A DNA stretch of 64,000 nucleotides, from positions 744,001 to 808,000 of the forward strand of contig OY723320.1 of assembly GCA_963210315.1 (NCBI GenBank), in the 5' to 3' direction. The notes beneath the pieces are model-generated. The model was not told the origin of the DNA and made no database searches. It was given only the letters and a program-made list of their open reading frames with translations. A program made the translations under genes and the position numbers. Numbering within the stretch: position 1 is the first letter of the stretch; each line of letters begins with the position of its first letter. The stretch comes from Rhynchopus euleeides. Lineage: Eukaryota; Euglenozoa; Diplonemea; Diplonemida; Diplonemidae. Shown one piece after another: positions 49,900-60,029 of the stretch.

Positions 49900-51096
49900 A
49901 TGGCATCGCCACTTCTGCTGCTGGGATGCGCCGCACTGTCCGCACCCCTCCGCCCTGCGGACGGCACCTACTCTGTGTCTGCGGGGTGGACGCAGCTGGG
50001 GCCCAACCCTGGGAAGATGCTCTGGGCTGTGGCGTCTGTGCCTGATACGGATGACTGGTTCCTGCGTGACACGTTTCTTTCAGGCCACATCCAAGGGTCC
50101 TACCAGCAGTTCTGGGTGAGCGAGTCTGCGGACAGAAGCCTGACGTACTGCGGGCACCTCCGTCACTGGGCTGCTGGGGAGAGCCAGAATGCCGACAGCG
50201 ATGACATCACAGGGATTGTCAACACATATGCCTACAACAGCCACGTCAGCAGCTCCGTGTCGAATGTGTGGTGTGCCGACCCGAGGTACGGCGGGTGCTC
50301 CGTCTTCCGCCTGAACATCACTGTGATCAGCAGCGCGTCCTTCTCCGTCAAGGTGGAGCTGTCCCCTGGTGTGGTGCACTTCGACGCTGTGATGTCGCTG
50401 ACCCACGAGGAGTACCCGAACCAGAGCATCGACCACCGCATCTGCCAGGTCACCATGGCGCAGATGGGCGGGTTGGGGTGGGACCTGATGCAGATCCCCG
50501 CCACGACGGATGGGACCGGCACTTTTCCGTATGCTGGGAAGAAGAAGCGTGCTGTGGCGGCGGGGCGGGCAGAACGGGAGTACGCTGCTGCGTCTGCTTC
50601 CTGGAACGCGACCTCTGGAGGCGAGTTCTGCTACAAGCTGCACAACGAGAGCAGCTTCACCGTGAGCTGGGTGTGGAAGCACAGCGTGTCGCCTGCGGTT
50701 GACACGTTCTATCTGAATGTGTCGGCGGAGGCAAAGGGCGGGTGGGTCGCCCTCGGGTTCTACCCTACATACCCAGGCATGCTGGATGCGAAGATTCTGG
50801 CCGGGGTCCCCGGGACAGGTGCACACGTCATGCAGGCCGAGGAGTTCGTCGGGACGCCTGTCGCCTCCAACTGGACCACCCTGCGCGAAAGCTCCGTTGC
50901 GGTGATGGGTGACGTGACAAATGCTTACTTCGTGTTCGATGGGGCTCCAGCCTTCAATCTCCCCCTCCACGACGTGTTCTGGGCGTTCGGGCAGGGGCAG
51001 GGTGACTCCTTTGAATACCATGGGGCTAACCGAGGCGTCGTGTCCCTAGACCTCAAGCGTCCTTCGACCTCCCTCCCGTCGTGGATGAAGTGCTAA
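49900..51096 (+). CDS. Secreted DOMON-domain protein
   Basis: This 398-residue protein starts MASPLLLLGCAALSA, a good signal peptide ending near APLRPADG. The N-terminal half (about 25-230) is Cys-containing and glycosylation-rich with no family that I recognise; it includes a basic KKKRAVAAGRAERE segment that might be a processing site. The second half (about 235-390) fits a DOMON fold: WVWKHSVSP, TFYLNVSAEAKGGWVALGFY, DAKILAGVPG, NAYFVFDGAP, DVFWAFGQGQGDSFEYHGAN followed by RGVVSLDL. DOMON domains bind haem or sugars in extracellular proteins. The usual haem-binding Met and His cannot be assigned with confidence. About six N-glycosylation sequons are present. The first ATG in frame is used. 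There is no transmembrane helix or clear GPI tail. Confidence 0.78.
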   Translation: MASPLLLLGCAALSAPLRPADGTYSVSAGWTQLGPNPGKMLWAVASVPDTDDWFLRDTFLSGHIQGSYQQFWVSESADRSLTYCGHLRHWAAGESQNADSDDITGIVNTYAYNSHVSSSVSNVWCADPRYGGCSVFRLNITVISSASFSVKVELSPGVVHFDAVMSLTHEEYPNQSIDHRICQVTMAQMGGLGWDLMQIPATTDGTGTFPYAGKKKRAVAAGRAEREYAAASASWNATSGGEFCYKLHNESSFTVSWVWKHSVSPAVDTFYLNVSAEAKGGWVALGFYPTYPGMLDAKILAGVPGTGAHVMQAEEFVGTPVASNWTTLRESSVAVMGDVTNAYFVFDGAPAFNLPLHDVFWAFGQGQGDSFEYHGANRGVVSLDLKRPSTSLPSWMKC

Positions 51097-52702
51097 TATC
51101 AACACAGGTTATACCATGGCTCATTCTTGATGTGGGTGAATAGTGCTAAAATGGCGTGACTCCACATGGAACCTCCTTGGAACAGAGGTGGCACAGAACC
51201 CCCTGCATGATCACGCCAGAAAACAACATGCCCACACAACACGCTTCTTTGGAGCAGCACCCCCACTCTCTCGCCAAAGGGGGGTGGGGAGCTGTTGAGA
51301 GTGATTTTCCCAAAAAAAATTCGCTCAATTCGTTCATTCAATCAACACAACACGTCAATCCCATTGATGTGCGGCACTTTCTGGTGACACTATGTGGAGC
51401 ACAACTGACCTGGTGGACTCGCACCACGTCAGTACAAGACCGCGGGCAGTGCTGGCCTGCAGGCAGCGCTTTCTCGGGCAGCAAAAGACAAACCTCCCTC
51501 ATCCTGCACACGGTGGACTCGCGCACGTCGGGGTAGACCCTTTTGGGATATCGGAATATCGGGGCTCTGGCGAGGTCCGACGGCAACAAAGCTCTCCCCC
51601 CGCCCCCCGTCTTGCTGATACTCTGCCCGGGGACACTTGCTTGCATCTCCTGCGCTCTGCACCGAAGGCCCACTGCCCCCCTTCCTCCGCCGATTCTTCT
51701 TTTGCCCTTCTTCCTTCATCCCCGCCCCTCCTTTTGGCTCGAGCCCTACCAACCAGTGCCCCTGCGCCGCTGCCGCTGCTTTGCTGCTGTCCTTGATGCG
51801 GGCAGCGGTGGCTGGGGAGCGCGTTGCTGCTGAATGGTGATGTGGCTTTGTTGTGCTCTCACGATTGACGAATGCCCGCTAGCTCTTCCCCCCTCCTCCC
51901 TTTTGGATCTGCAGACAAAGGGGGTCTTCTGCAAAGAGAAGGCCTGTGCGAGGCCTGCCAGCAGTAGCCGTGGCCCTGTGAAGTAGGCCCGTGGCATGGC
52001 AGGCGGGTATGTTTGTCGATGTAGATGCAGAGTTGGCAGCTGGTCAGAGATCGCGGGACGGCGTGCAAAAGCGACCTGATGGAGGCTGGACTCCCCACCC
52101 CACGCAGCACAAAGACAACAAAAACAAACCCCCCCCCCCCCAATGTTGTGACAAGCAAAACTTGTTAGTTCTGCAGGAATTTGCACATTCTTAAACCTTG
52201 ATACCAAGACATAGCTGATGGAGGCTGGAGTCCCCACCCCACGCAGCACCATCATTGAAGTGGCACCCCCACTTCTCGTCAAAAGGGAACGGGGGCTGCT
52301 GTGAGCGGATGTATACACAATTTCTGCGCTTTTGCAAGCAAAGGCTGCCGCTCACCCACCCACCCACCCCCTCCTCCTCGTCCTCCTCTGCGTTGATTCT
52401 CCTTTCGCCCTTCTCCCTTCACCCCCCCGCCTTCTCCTCTTGGCTGCAGCCCCGCCAACCAGTGCCCCTGCTGCTGACCCACTGCATTTGCTCCATAGTC
52501 CGAAACAAGTGCGGGTCGTCGTGGTTGGGGAAACACGGTTAGGACGCGTTGCCCCTCTTCCCTGCTGCCACCACCACCTCCTCGTCCTCCTATCAAGGAG
52601 CGGAGCAGCACTGCTGTCTTGTGATTGGCTCCAGAAGGGGTGGCAGCGAAGCGGGTGGAGGTGCTGGGGGGTTTCAATCCGAATATCCTTAGGCATACAT
52701 AG
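51097..52702. other. Intergenic region with repeat fragments
   Basis: No gene seen. About 51507-51570 is an inverted, degenerate piece of the small palindromic element at 31213-31429 (shared ACGGTGGACTC and GATATCGGAATATC). A sequence TGATGGAGGCTGGACTCCCC is repeated at about 52077 and 52216. A C run lies at about 52129-52141. Confidence 0.55.
52140..52213. repeat. Repeat flanking the DUF4116 gene, left copy
   Basis: About 74 bp (AATGTTGTGACAAGCAAAAC through TTAAACCTTGATACCAAGA) recurs in the same orientation at about 54451-54524, downstream of the DUF4116 gene. The copies differ by a handful of bases. The flanking arrangement suggests that the gene and its spacer were once a tandem unit. 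Confidence 0.75.
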
Positions 52703-52803
52703 GGGGGCCCTCGCTACCAGTCGCAGCTCGGTCAGTCAGTGAGGGGAAGTGGGGCTGCTGCTCGCTTCTTCTCACTCAGTCACACCTGGGAGCCAGGGCC
52801 CCC
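52703..52803. mobile_element. 101-bp MITE, copy 3, at the 5' end of the DUF4116 gene
   Basis: Same length as copies at 31681 and 40519; the left end GGGGGCCCTCGCTACCAG is perfect, the right end reads CTGGGAGCCAGGGCCCCC with two changes. It ends at 52803 and the DUF4116 reading frame is open through its right half, so the element appears to have replaced or split the original 5' end of that gene. Its interior TTCTTCTCACTCAG resembles a splice acceptor. Confidence 0.85.
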
Positions 52804-54349
52804 TGACCAGTATGCCGCCGACATCGGGATCGACGACACGCCCGACAAGGTGAAGGAGTTTGCACTGCAGGCGTTCCCTAACCTTGTTGGTGTGGAGGTG
52901 GCTGACCTGCAGCTGTCGGTGGGGGGCGAGGTCTTGTGTGGAGACGAGCCTCTGAGCAGTGTTGCAGGTGTCGGAGACGGGTGCGCAGTGGACGTTGGCC
53001 TGGTGTGCCAGCACTACCTGGATGACCTGGCCAGTGATCGCAAGGAAGTCTGGGAGGTTCCGCTGTGGGTGTCGAAGAAGGAGGATGTTATCGACGCTCT
53101 GCGGGACGGCCCTGATTACCTCGCATTCGCACACAGGACGGTGAAGGCCGATCGTGAAATATGTCTCGCAGTGGTGCAACACGACGGCACTGCCTTGCAC
53201 TACGTCGACGACTCCCTGAAATCCGATCGTGAAATGTGCCTCGCAGCGGTGGAAGAGAACGGCTATGTCTTGAAATACGTCGGTGACTACAAGGCCGATC
53301 GTGAAATGTGTCTTGCAGCGGTGCAACAGGGCGGATGTGCCTTGGAATTCGCCGACGACTCCTCGAAATCCGATCGTGAAATATGTCTTGCAGCGGTGCA
53401 ACGGAGCGGAAGTGCTTTGCAATACGTCAACGACTCCTTGAAATCCGATCGTGAATTATGTCTTGCTGCGGTGCAACACTGCGGCACTGTACTGGCGTAC
53501 GTCGACGACTCCCTGAAGTCCGATCGTGAAATATGTCTTGAAGCGGTGCAGGAGGACGGCTCTGCCTTGCAATACGTCGGTGACTCCCTGAAGTCCGATC
53601 GTGAAATGTGTCTTGCAGCGGTGCAACAGAACTGCCTTGCCTTGAAATACGTCGACGACTCGCTGAGGGCCGATCGTGAAATGTGTCTCGCAGCGATGGA
53701 GGGGGGCAACCCTTCCTGGGAATGCGATTTCGCCTTGAAATACGTCGGCGACTCGCTGAAGGCCGATCGTGGAATCAATCTTGCAGTGGTGCAACGGAAG
53801 GGAGCCGCCTTGGAATACGTCCACGACACCCTGAAGTCCGATCCTGGCCTATGTTTGGCAGCGGTGCGACGGGACGGAAGTGCCTTGCGATACGTCGACG
53901 ACACCCTGAAATCCGATCGTGAAATATGTTTCGTAGCGGTGCAGCAGGACTGCACTGCCTTGGAATACGTCGGTGGCTCCCTGAAGGCCGATCGTGAAAT
54001 CAATCTCGCAGCGGTGGAGGGGGACGGCCTCTGGGAACACTATCACGCCTTGGAATACGTTCATGACTCGCTGAAGGCCGATCGTGAAATCTGTTTGGCA
54101 GCGGTGCAACAGAAGGGAAGTGCCTTGCAATACGTTCATGACTCGCTGAAGGCCGATCGTGAGATATGTTTTGCAGCGGTGCAACAGAAGGGAAGTGCCT
54201 TGCAATACGTTCATGACTCGCTGAAGGCCGATCGTGAAATCTGTTTGGCAGCGGTGCAGCAGGACTGCACTGCCTTGCAATACGTGAACGACTCGCTGAA
54301 GGCCGATGGTAAAATCAATCTCGCAGCCGCAACGGGACACTCCTGTTAG
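52804..54349 (+). pseudogene. DUF4116 repeat protein with ubiquitin-like N-terminus, 5' truncated
   Basis: The open frame begins inside the MITE and has no ATG before the repeat region. The first part (DIGIDDTPDKVKEFALQAF, then LSVGGEVLCGDEPLSSVAG, VGDGCAVDVGL) looks like a ubiquitin-like module lacking its first strand. From about residue 100 there are 15 complete DUF4116 repeats of 25 residues (consensus LKADREICLAAVQQDGSALQYVDDS) and a partial sixteenth ending in stop at 54347-54349. Repeats 8 and 12 carry inserts of about 4-6 residues. The repeats themselves have no stops, so loss of the start is recent, or a spliced upstream exon provides one. DUF4116 proteins are widespread in protists; function unknown. 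Confidence 0.75.
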
Positions 54350-55556
54350 AGTGGCCCCAGACACACATCGGTTGCGAATGGTGGCTCCAACCCCGACACA
54401 GCCCCTTTCCCCCTCTTTGACAGCCACATGGTGCCCGCAGTGAAGCCCCCAAATGTTGTGACAAGCAAACCTTGTAAGTTCTGCAGGAACTAACGCATTC
54501 TTAAACCTTGATACCAAGATACAAATGGTGCCCGCAGTGAAGGTTATATATACCCCCGGTCCGACCCTCCTTCGTGCCGCCAGCGCAGTGCCTCCAACCG
54601 CTAACCCCGGCCAGTGCGCGGTTTGTCCGAGGGTGCAGGCTGGCGCCGTGGAAGAGAGTGTGGTTTTGGTGTAATTCACACAACGCCGGGCTGCCCCGAC
54701 ATATGTTTGCGTCTTTATGGAATCGTCGTGGGTTGGGGGCAGCCGAAACTGTTGGTGGTGGGCTCAGATCCAACCTGCATAACGAGTGAAGGGGTGATCG
54801 TCCCGTGTGATTCCTTCTACCTTCTATTTTCTATACCCCGCCAGGTGCCCCACCAGACCTTTGCAAAACACTGCGAGAAGGCGCTGGGTAGACTCGACTT
54901 TGCCTTCACACTCGACAGGCAACCTCCCCCACCCCCCACCCCCACCCCCACCACGCATGATTTTTTTGTACCTTTGTGGAACACTTCTACAGTCTACTTG
55001 TTACCCCCCCCCCCCCCACCACACATGTTTCGCCTTCCCATCCCAGGAGTCGGCGAGCACCCCCCCGCGCCCGTTTCAGCTCCTCTGTGAGCTGGGGTGA
55101 CGTCTTGACGACCTTCAATGCGCTACGCCGTTGAGTCAGCAATGCTTAAACTTCCACTCGTGACTACCAAAACACCACCGGAGGTGCTGGGAGACCTGCT
55201 TTTCCATTCACTCTCGACGATCAAACCCCCCCCCCCCCCCACCACACAGGAAGACCAGATCGGAGTGGTCCCCCAACACACACGGTTTTCTTGATTTGCT
55301 CTTCCCCCCCCACACCCCCACCCCCTTTAGCTGCAGCAAGGCACCGGCAGCCGTCGGAGAAGGGGGGTGGGGGGGTGGAGGTGCTGGGTCGGGCGACTGC
55401 GGCATCCATACACACACACACACACACGCCGCTACCCGACACCCCTCCCCTCCCACCCCCCCCCCCTCTCTCCACACCGCACCTCAGCGGTGCCCTGCCC
55501 CCCCGCCCCTGCCCGTTGGGTAGGGGTGGGGAGGGGGGAGTGTAGTTGGAACGGAT
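54350..55556. other. Intergenic region
   Basis: Besides the flanking repeat at 54451-54524 there is a phrase TGGTGCCCGCAGTGAAG at about 54429 and 54526. Low-complexity C-rich tracts lie near 54925-54950, 55004-55016, 55227-55240 and 55300-55325, with a CA-repeat near 55410-55428. No gene before the ATG at 55557. Confidence 0.5.
54451..54524. repeat. Repeat flanking the DUF4116 gene, right copy
   Basis: Direct-orientation partner of 52140-52213 (AATGTTGTGACAAGCAAACC through CCTTGATACCAAGA). Confidence 0.75.
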
Positions 55557-58500
55557 ATGGGTTGCAATGAGAGTACCGAGAAAAAGCCGGTAAAGCCGAA
55601 GGGTGCGACGCCGAAGCCGGTGGCACCGCCGCAGCCGGCAACACCTCCGAAGGCGCAGGAGAAGGCGGCGCCGTCACAGGCGCCGAAGTCTAAAGCGCCG
55701 CCGCCGCCCGAGTCGTCGGTGCCGAAACCAAGCCCCGGTCTCGTACTCCCAGCTGACCCTGTAGAGGTGTGTAAAAAATGTGTCGGTATACAAAACATCA
55801 GTGAAACAAGATAGCTAGCGGCGTTGTTTTGTGCGCCAAACCCTGGGTGAGAAAAACCCTCACGTGTTTTGCCCGGTGAAGGTTGGTGGTGGGATGTGCC
55901 GCAACAGTCATGACCCCATGAAACAAGGCAAGGTGGGTTGCGTTTGCCGCCCCAAAGCGCTGCCAGCTATCTTTTTTCGCTGTGACAAGATTCTTGTTAT
56001 CTATCAAAAACATTCCGGTTTCTTTGTTTATGAATATCCAACGGGACCATCAGACTCGGGCGTGTGATGATGTGATCCCCCCACCTTTTCAACAGCCAAA
56101 CAAACCACTGGCATCATGATCCGCAACACGCACAACACACACCCTCTGTCTCTCTCTCGGCACAGAACATCATGGAGGTGCGGTTTAAAGCGCAGCATGA
56201 CATCAAAGCGACCATCGCGACGTACGACCAGCAGAGCCTCCCGCTTGAGATGCAGGTGAAGCTGCTGGAGGAAGAGAAGAAGCTTCAGCACACGCGCATA
56301 TCGAAGCTCATGCTCGCGATGCAGGAGAAGCAGCATGCGAATAACCAGAAACGGGAGAGCAGCAAGGAGGTATACCTGTGTGTGTTGGCAGGGGGGTGTG
56401 TGCCCCTTTTGGAACGGCGTTTGGTAAACTGGGTAAACTGGGTAAACTCGCAAGGAACCAATAAGGTTATCGTGGGTGTGTGCAGTGGCTGTATCATTGC
56501 AGCTCGCTCAGCGCGACCTCGGCTAAACAAAATCTCGGTGTGGGTGTGACAGTGGAGACCGCCTCTGCTCGGTGTGCTCGACAGAGTGATTGCCGTGTGT
56601 GTCTGGAGTTTGTCGACAGACTGCCTTACGTAAGCTGCACCGTGCCGTGCCCTTGCCCTTCTCTGCCTGTCCGCCTCCATCACCCCACCATCCCCATCCC
56701 CTCGTGCAGACGAAGAGCGTCTCGAAGGCGGAAGAGGAAAAAATGAGCGAAGTCTTCAACCGGTTCGATGAGGACGGCTCCGGGGCAATTGACAAAGACG
56801 AGTTCGTGGTATGCAGTGCCTCCTTTGGGGGGGGGGGCAAGGGGGGGAGGGGAGAGGGAGGTTGTGTCCGCTGCCACTGCGAGAAAGAAGGTTCAATGCG
56901 ATGCCTTTGTGGCACAGAGCGAATGCACTCCCCGGGTTGCCCACTGTTGTTTCAAAAAAAAATCTGTCCCGAGGGCACATCAGCACTGTGCACCACCGCT
57001 GGCCGTCTGGAGGGAGTTGATGCCAACCACAACAACCACACCGTCCCCCCGCAGAAAATGGTGAACGAACTTGGCGTGACGCTGTCCGAACAGGACTCGG
57101 CAGAAGCAATGGACATTATCTGCGACGGCAAGTCCAGCAAAACCGTCGACTTCCAGTCTTTTGCACAATGGTATGCAACCCGGCGTCCAACCGCTGCAGT
57201 GCTGTGCCTTGGGGGGGTTTCCGCAGCCCTGTGTCTCTTGCAGTTCGGCGGCATCCCCGGTAGAGCCGAACTGGGAGGCGGTAGGTGCGACTCTGGATTT
57301 GTCGTCCCTTTCACACCATTTCAGCAGCAGGTGGTGGGGAGGGGGGAGGGGGGAGGGGGGCGGGCGCCATCATCCTTGCGGAGTATTTCAGAGGACTCCC
57401 AGCCCCACCCCACTCGAGCAGCGTATTCCATCGCCACAACACACCCCACAACACAACACATGCACAGGTGGAACAGCGATCTGACCCGTGGGGGGAAGAA
57501 GGGTGTCGCCCTGGCCCTGGCGCGGTCAAAACTCCGGTCTCTCGCCGTTGCCTCTGGGAAAGGTTCCAAAGAACGGGTATGTTCATCGCATGCGGGGAAA
57601 AGGCTTTCCCTCAACGCTCCGACCCGGAAGCGCAGCCGCCTGCAGCATCAGACGTCAGGGCCCCACACGGCAGGGTGCCACGGGCGATTCCCTTCTGCTG
57701 GAATCCGCCGCCGCGGAGGAAAAAACTTGTTTTTTTTTCTTTGACTAAACTGTTTGCCAACATCACCACTACCACCACCACCACCACCACCCCCATCAGC
57801 GCGAACGCGACCAGTCCAGCATCAAGGCGGGTGTGGGCGTCCCTGTCGAGACGGACCTCACGGTGCACCTTGGTTCTCTGGAGGTCCCGCGAACGTCCAT
57901 CAAGATGTCCATCTCTAACTACTCGGAGGCGGAGTTTGTGAAGATCGCGGACACGCGCTTCTCTGGTGTCGAACGCCCCGAGCTCGAGAACAAGGAGATC
58001 TACGATGCTGAGATGGTGGAGATGAACCAGGGGCCCATCATGTTCTCCGAGGTCGCGCTCGAGCTGCACCGCCCCTGCCCCAACGAGGGGCAGGAGAGGA
58101 GGTTTTTGAAGAACCTGGAGCGCACGATACAGATCGTCTGCAAAAACATCTCCAAAGAGATCGCACCCGGGTGGGTGTGGGGGTCCCTCGAGACGCACGA
58201 GCTTCCAATCGTCACCATCAAATTCGCTGTCGCGCATGCTACCGCGGAGAAGTCAATCGTCACCGCGCTGACCGGCTCGCCTGATCCCGACGCGGAAGAC
58301 CTCGAAAAGCTCATCTCACAGCTCGAATTCCAGCTGGACCTCGGAGTCAACCTCGACGAATTCCTCAGATCCATGCTGGAGCAGGCCGTGTCGGTCCTCC
58401 ACATCGGTGACGAGGGCCTTGCTGTGAAGCTGAAGGGGCGTCTTGCCCCTGCGGGGCTCTCGACAGTCGTGCCTCTTCTCAGCGGATCCCTGACGGGCGG

Positions 58501-59212
58501 CAGCCGCAGGTCTTACAGAAAGGTGTCAGCCGCGAGGGATAAGAAGCTCTTCGAGATGCTCGCCGTCAACGTGGCGGGGCTCGAGACGGAGCTGGCTCTG
58601 GGGAACCCGATCCACATCCTGGAGGAGGCCTCCGATGCGTTTGTCGACAAGCTGCGCGAGGCGATTCCGGAAGAGAGGCGGGTGGCGGGGATCGAGGACG
58701 AGCTGAACACGGTGCGCATGGCGCTGGTGTTCCTCTCGACGCTTCAGCTGGAGAAGACCCTGACGATCTCCAACACACCCGTCAGCAAATACATCGAGTC
58801 GCTCATGCTTCTGGAGCCCGGGAGGAAGGAGGCAATGGGGTGGGACAACACCGACATGTCGCCGATCGACGTGCTCTTCAGCTTCGCGACCTTTGCAAAG
58901 GAGGTGCAGAGCGTCAAGGTGTGGACGAAATATCAGATGGTCGACCTGGAGGCGGATGGCCTTGCTCTGTTCTCCCTCCTGCCGAGCAACCGGGCGGAGG
59001 TGAAGCACTACCTGACGAAACGCAGGGTGTCTCGCAAGCTGCAGTCCGACTTCGCAGCGGTGCAATACGCAAAGCTGCCCATCCTGAAGGAGGAGATCGA
59101 CCACTCCGCAACGACCCACGGGACACGCATCGTGTGGGAGGCGCTCGAGTCTGTGCTGGACGCGATCAAAGAGCTCGAGGGTGAACAGCTCCGCCTCGCC
59201 ACCCCTGGCTGA
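55557..59212 (+). CDS. Acylated EF-hand protein, seven exons
   Basis: Proposed exons: 55557-55766, 56166-56369, 56710-56808, 57055-57170, 57244-57327, 57468-57576, 57800-59212; 744 residues. All introns are GT-AG and all phases agree. MGCNES at the start fits N-myristoylation of Gly2 with palmitoylation of Cys3. A Pro/Ala/Lys linker (about 8-65) leads to a coiled-coil exon (QVKLLEEEKKLQHTRISKLM) and then a canonical EF-hand loop DEDGSGAIDKDE (158-169). A second, degenerate EF-hand lies in exon 4 (IICDGKSSKTVDFQSFAQW). The large last exon (about 470 residues: TDLTVHLGSLEVP, ELENKEIYDAEMVEMNQGP, helical C-terminus) has no family that I recognise. A membrane-tethered calcium-responsive protein is inferred. 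Exons 5 and 6 are the least certain; they were chosen because only this pairing keeps frame. Confidence 0.72.
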
Positions 59213-60029
59213 TGACAGACTGTTGCAGAGGGGAGAAACGGGTCAGGGGTAGCGGAATGGGGAGTGTCGGGAGGGGGGGTGGGGGTGGTGGTGGTGTATG
59301 GGTGTATGTGTGACAACTGAAAACAGCATGCTGCGTGTGTGTTGTTTTGCTCGCCGGGGAGGGGGGGTGGTGGGTTGGGTGCCAAACACCCCTCCCCCCC
59401 CACCACCGTGTGGTGGGGGCGTGTCTGTGTGTGTCTGTTGTGTACTCAATGATTTTTTTTGGGGTGTTCTGCGTTCGAAGAACACAAACTGTCGTTGCTA
59501 CCTTTCTCTCTTGAGATTCACTCGGTTGCATTAGTTTTCATTCAGGCCATGCTTCTTCCCCCCTCATGCGCACCCCCCCCCCCCCCCCCACCCCCCCTCC
59601 CCCCCTCCCTGGGTATTTTTTCTGTTTTATTTATTATCTTTTGCCGCTTGCATTATGCTATGTGTGCCAACCTACGCATCCCCCCCCCCCTCCCTCCTTC
59701 TTCATTGTTTTCTCCCTCGGGTAGGGGGGGGGGGGGAGGGGATGGGGAGGGTGAGTGGTGTTGTGCTGATTGCCCCCCCCCCCCCCCACCCCCCACCCCC
59801 CTCGCGCGCGAAGAGAGAGAGATCCAGAGGGCTTTCCCTAACAAAACAAACAGGTGTCGCACGCACACACACACACACAGGTTCCACCCAGGTTAACCTT
59901 CTTGTTGAGTGTAAATTGTACCGAGAAATGCGACTTCGACTGTACACACACACACATAAATGACAACGGTTGGCACAGAGTGAAGGTGTTCAGCCCACCC
60001 ACCCACCCACCCGAGGTCTGGCTCTGTGA
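59213..60029. other. Intergenic region
   Basis: No gene seen. It has G-rich stretches (59270-59295, 59358-59375), C runs (about 59573-59589, 59680-59690, 59774-59788), a G run (59724-59734), a CA-repeat (59861-59879) and a CCCA-repeat (59995-60012). Confidence 0.5.

Noticed and set aside
57833..59212. Independent gene starting at 57833
   Set aside because: The first codon there is GTG, and an acceptor CATCAG at 57794-57799 with matching phase joins this frame to the upstream EF-hand exons. The first ATG is only at 57905.
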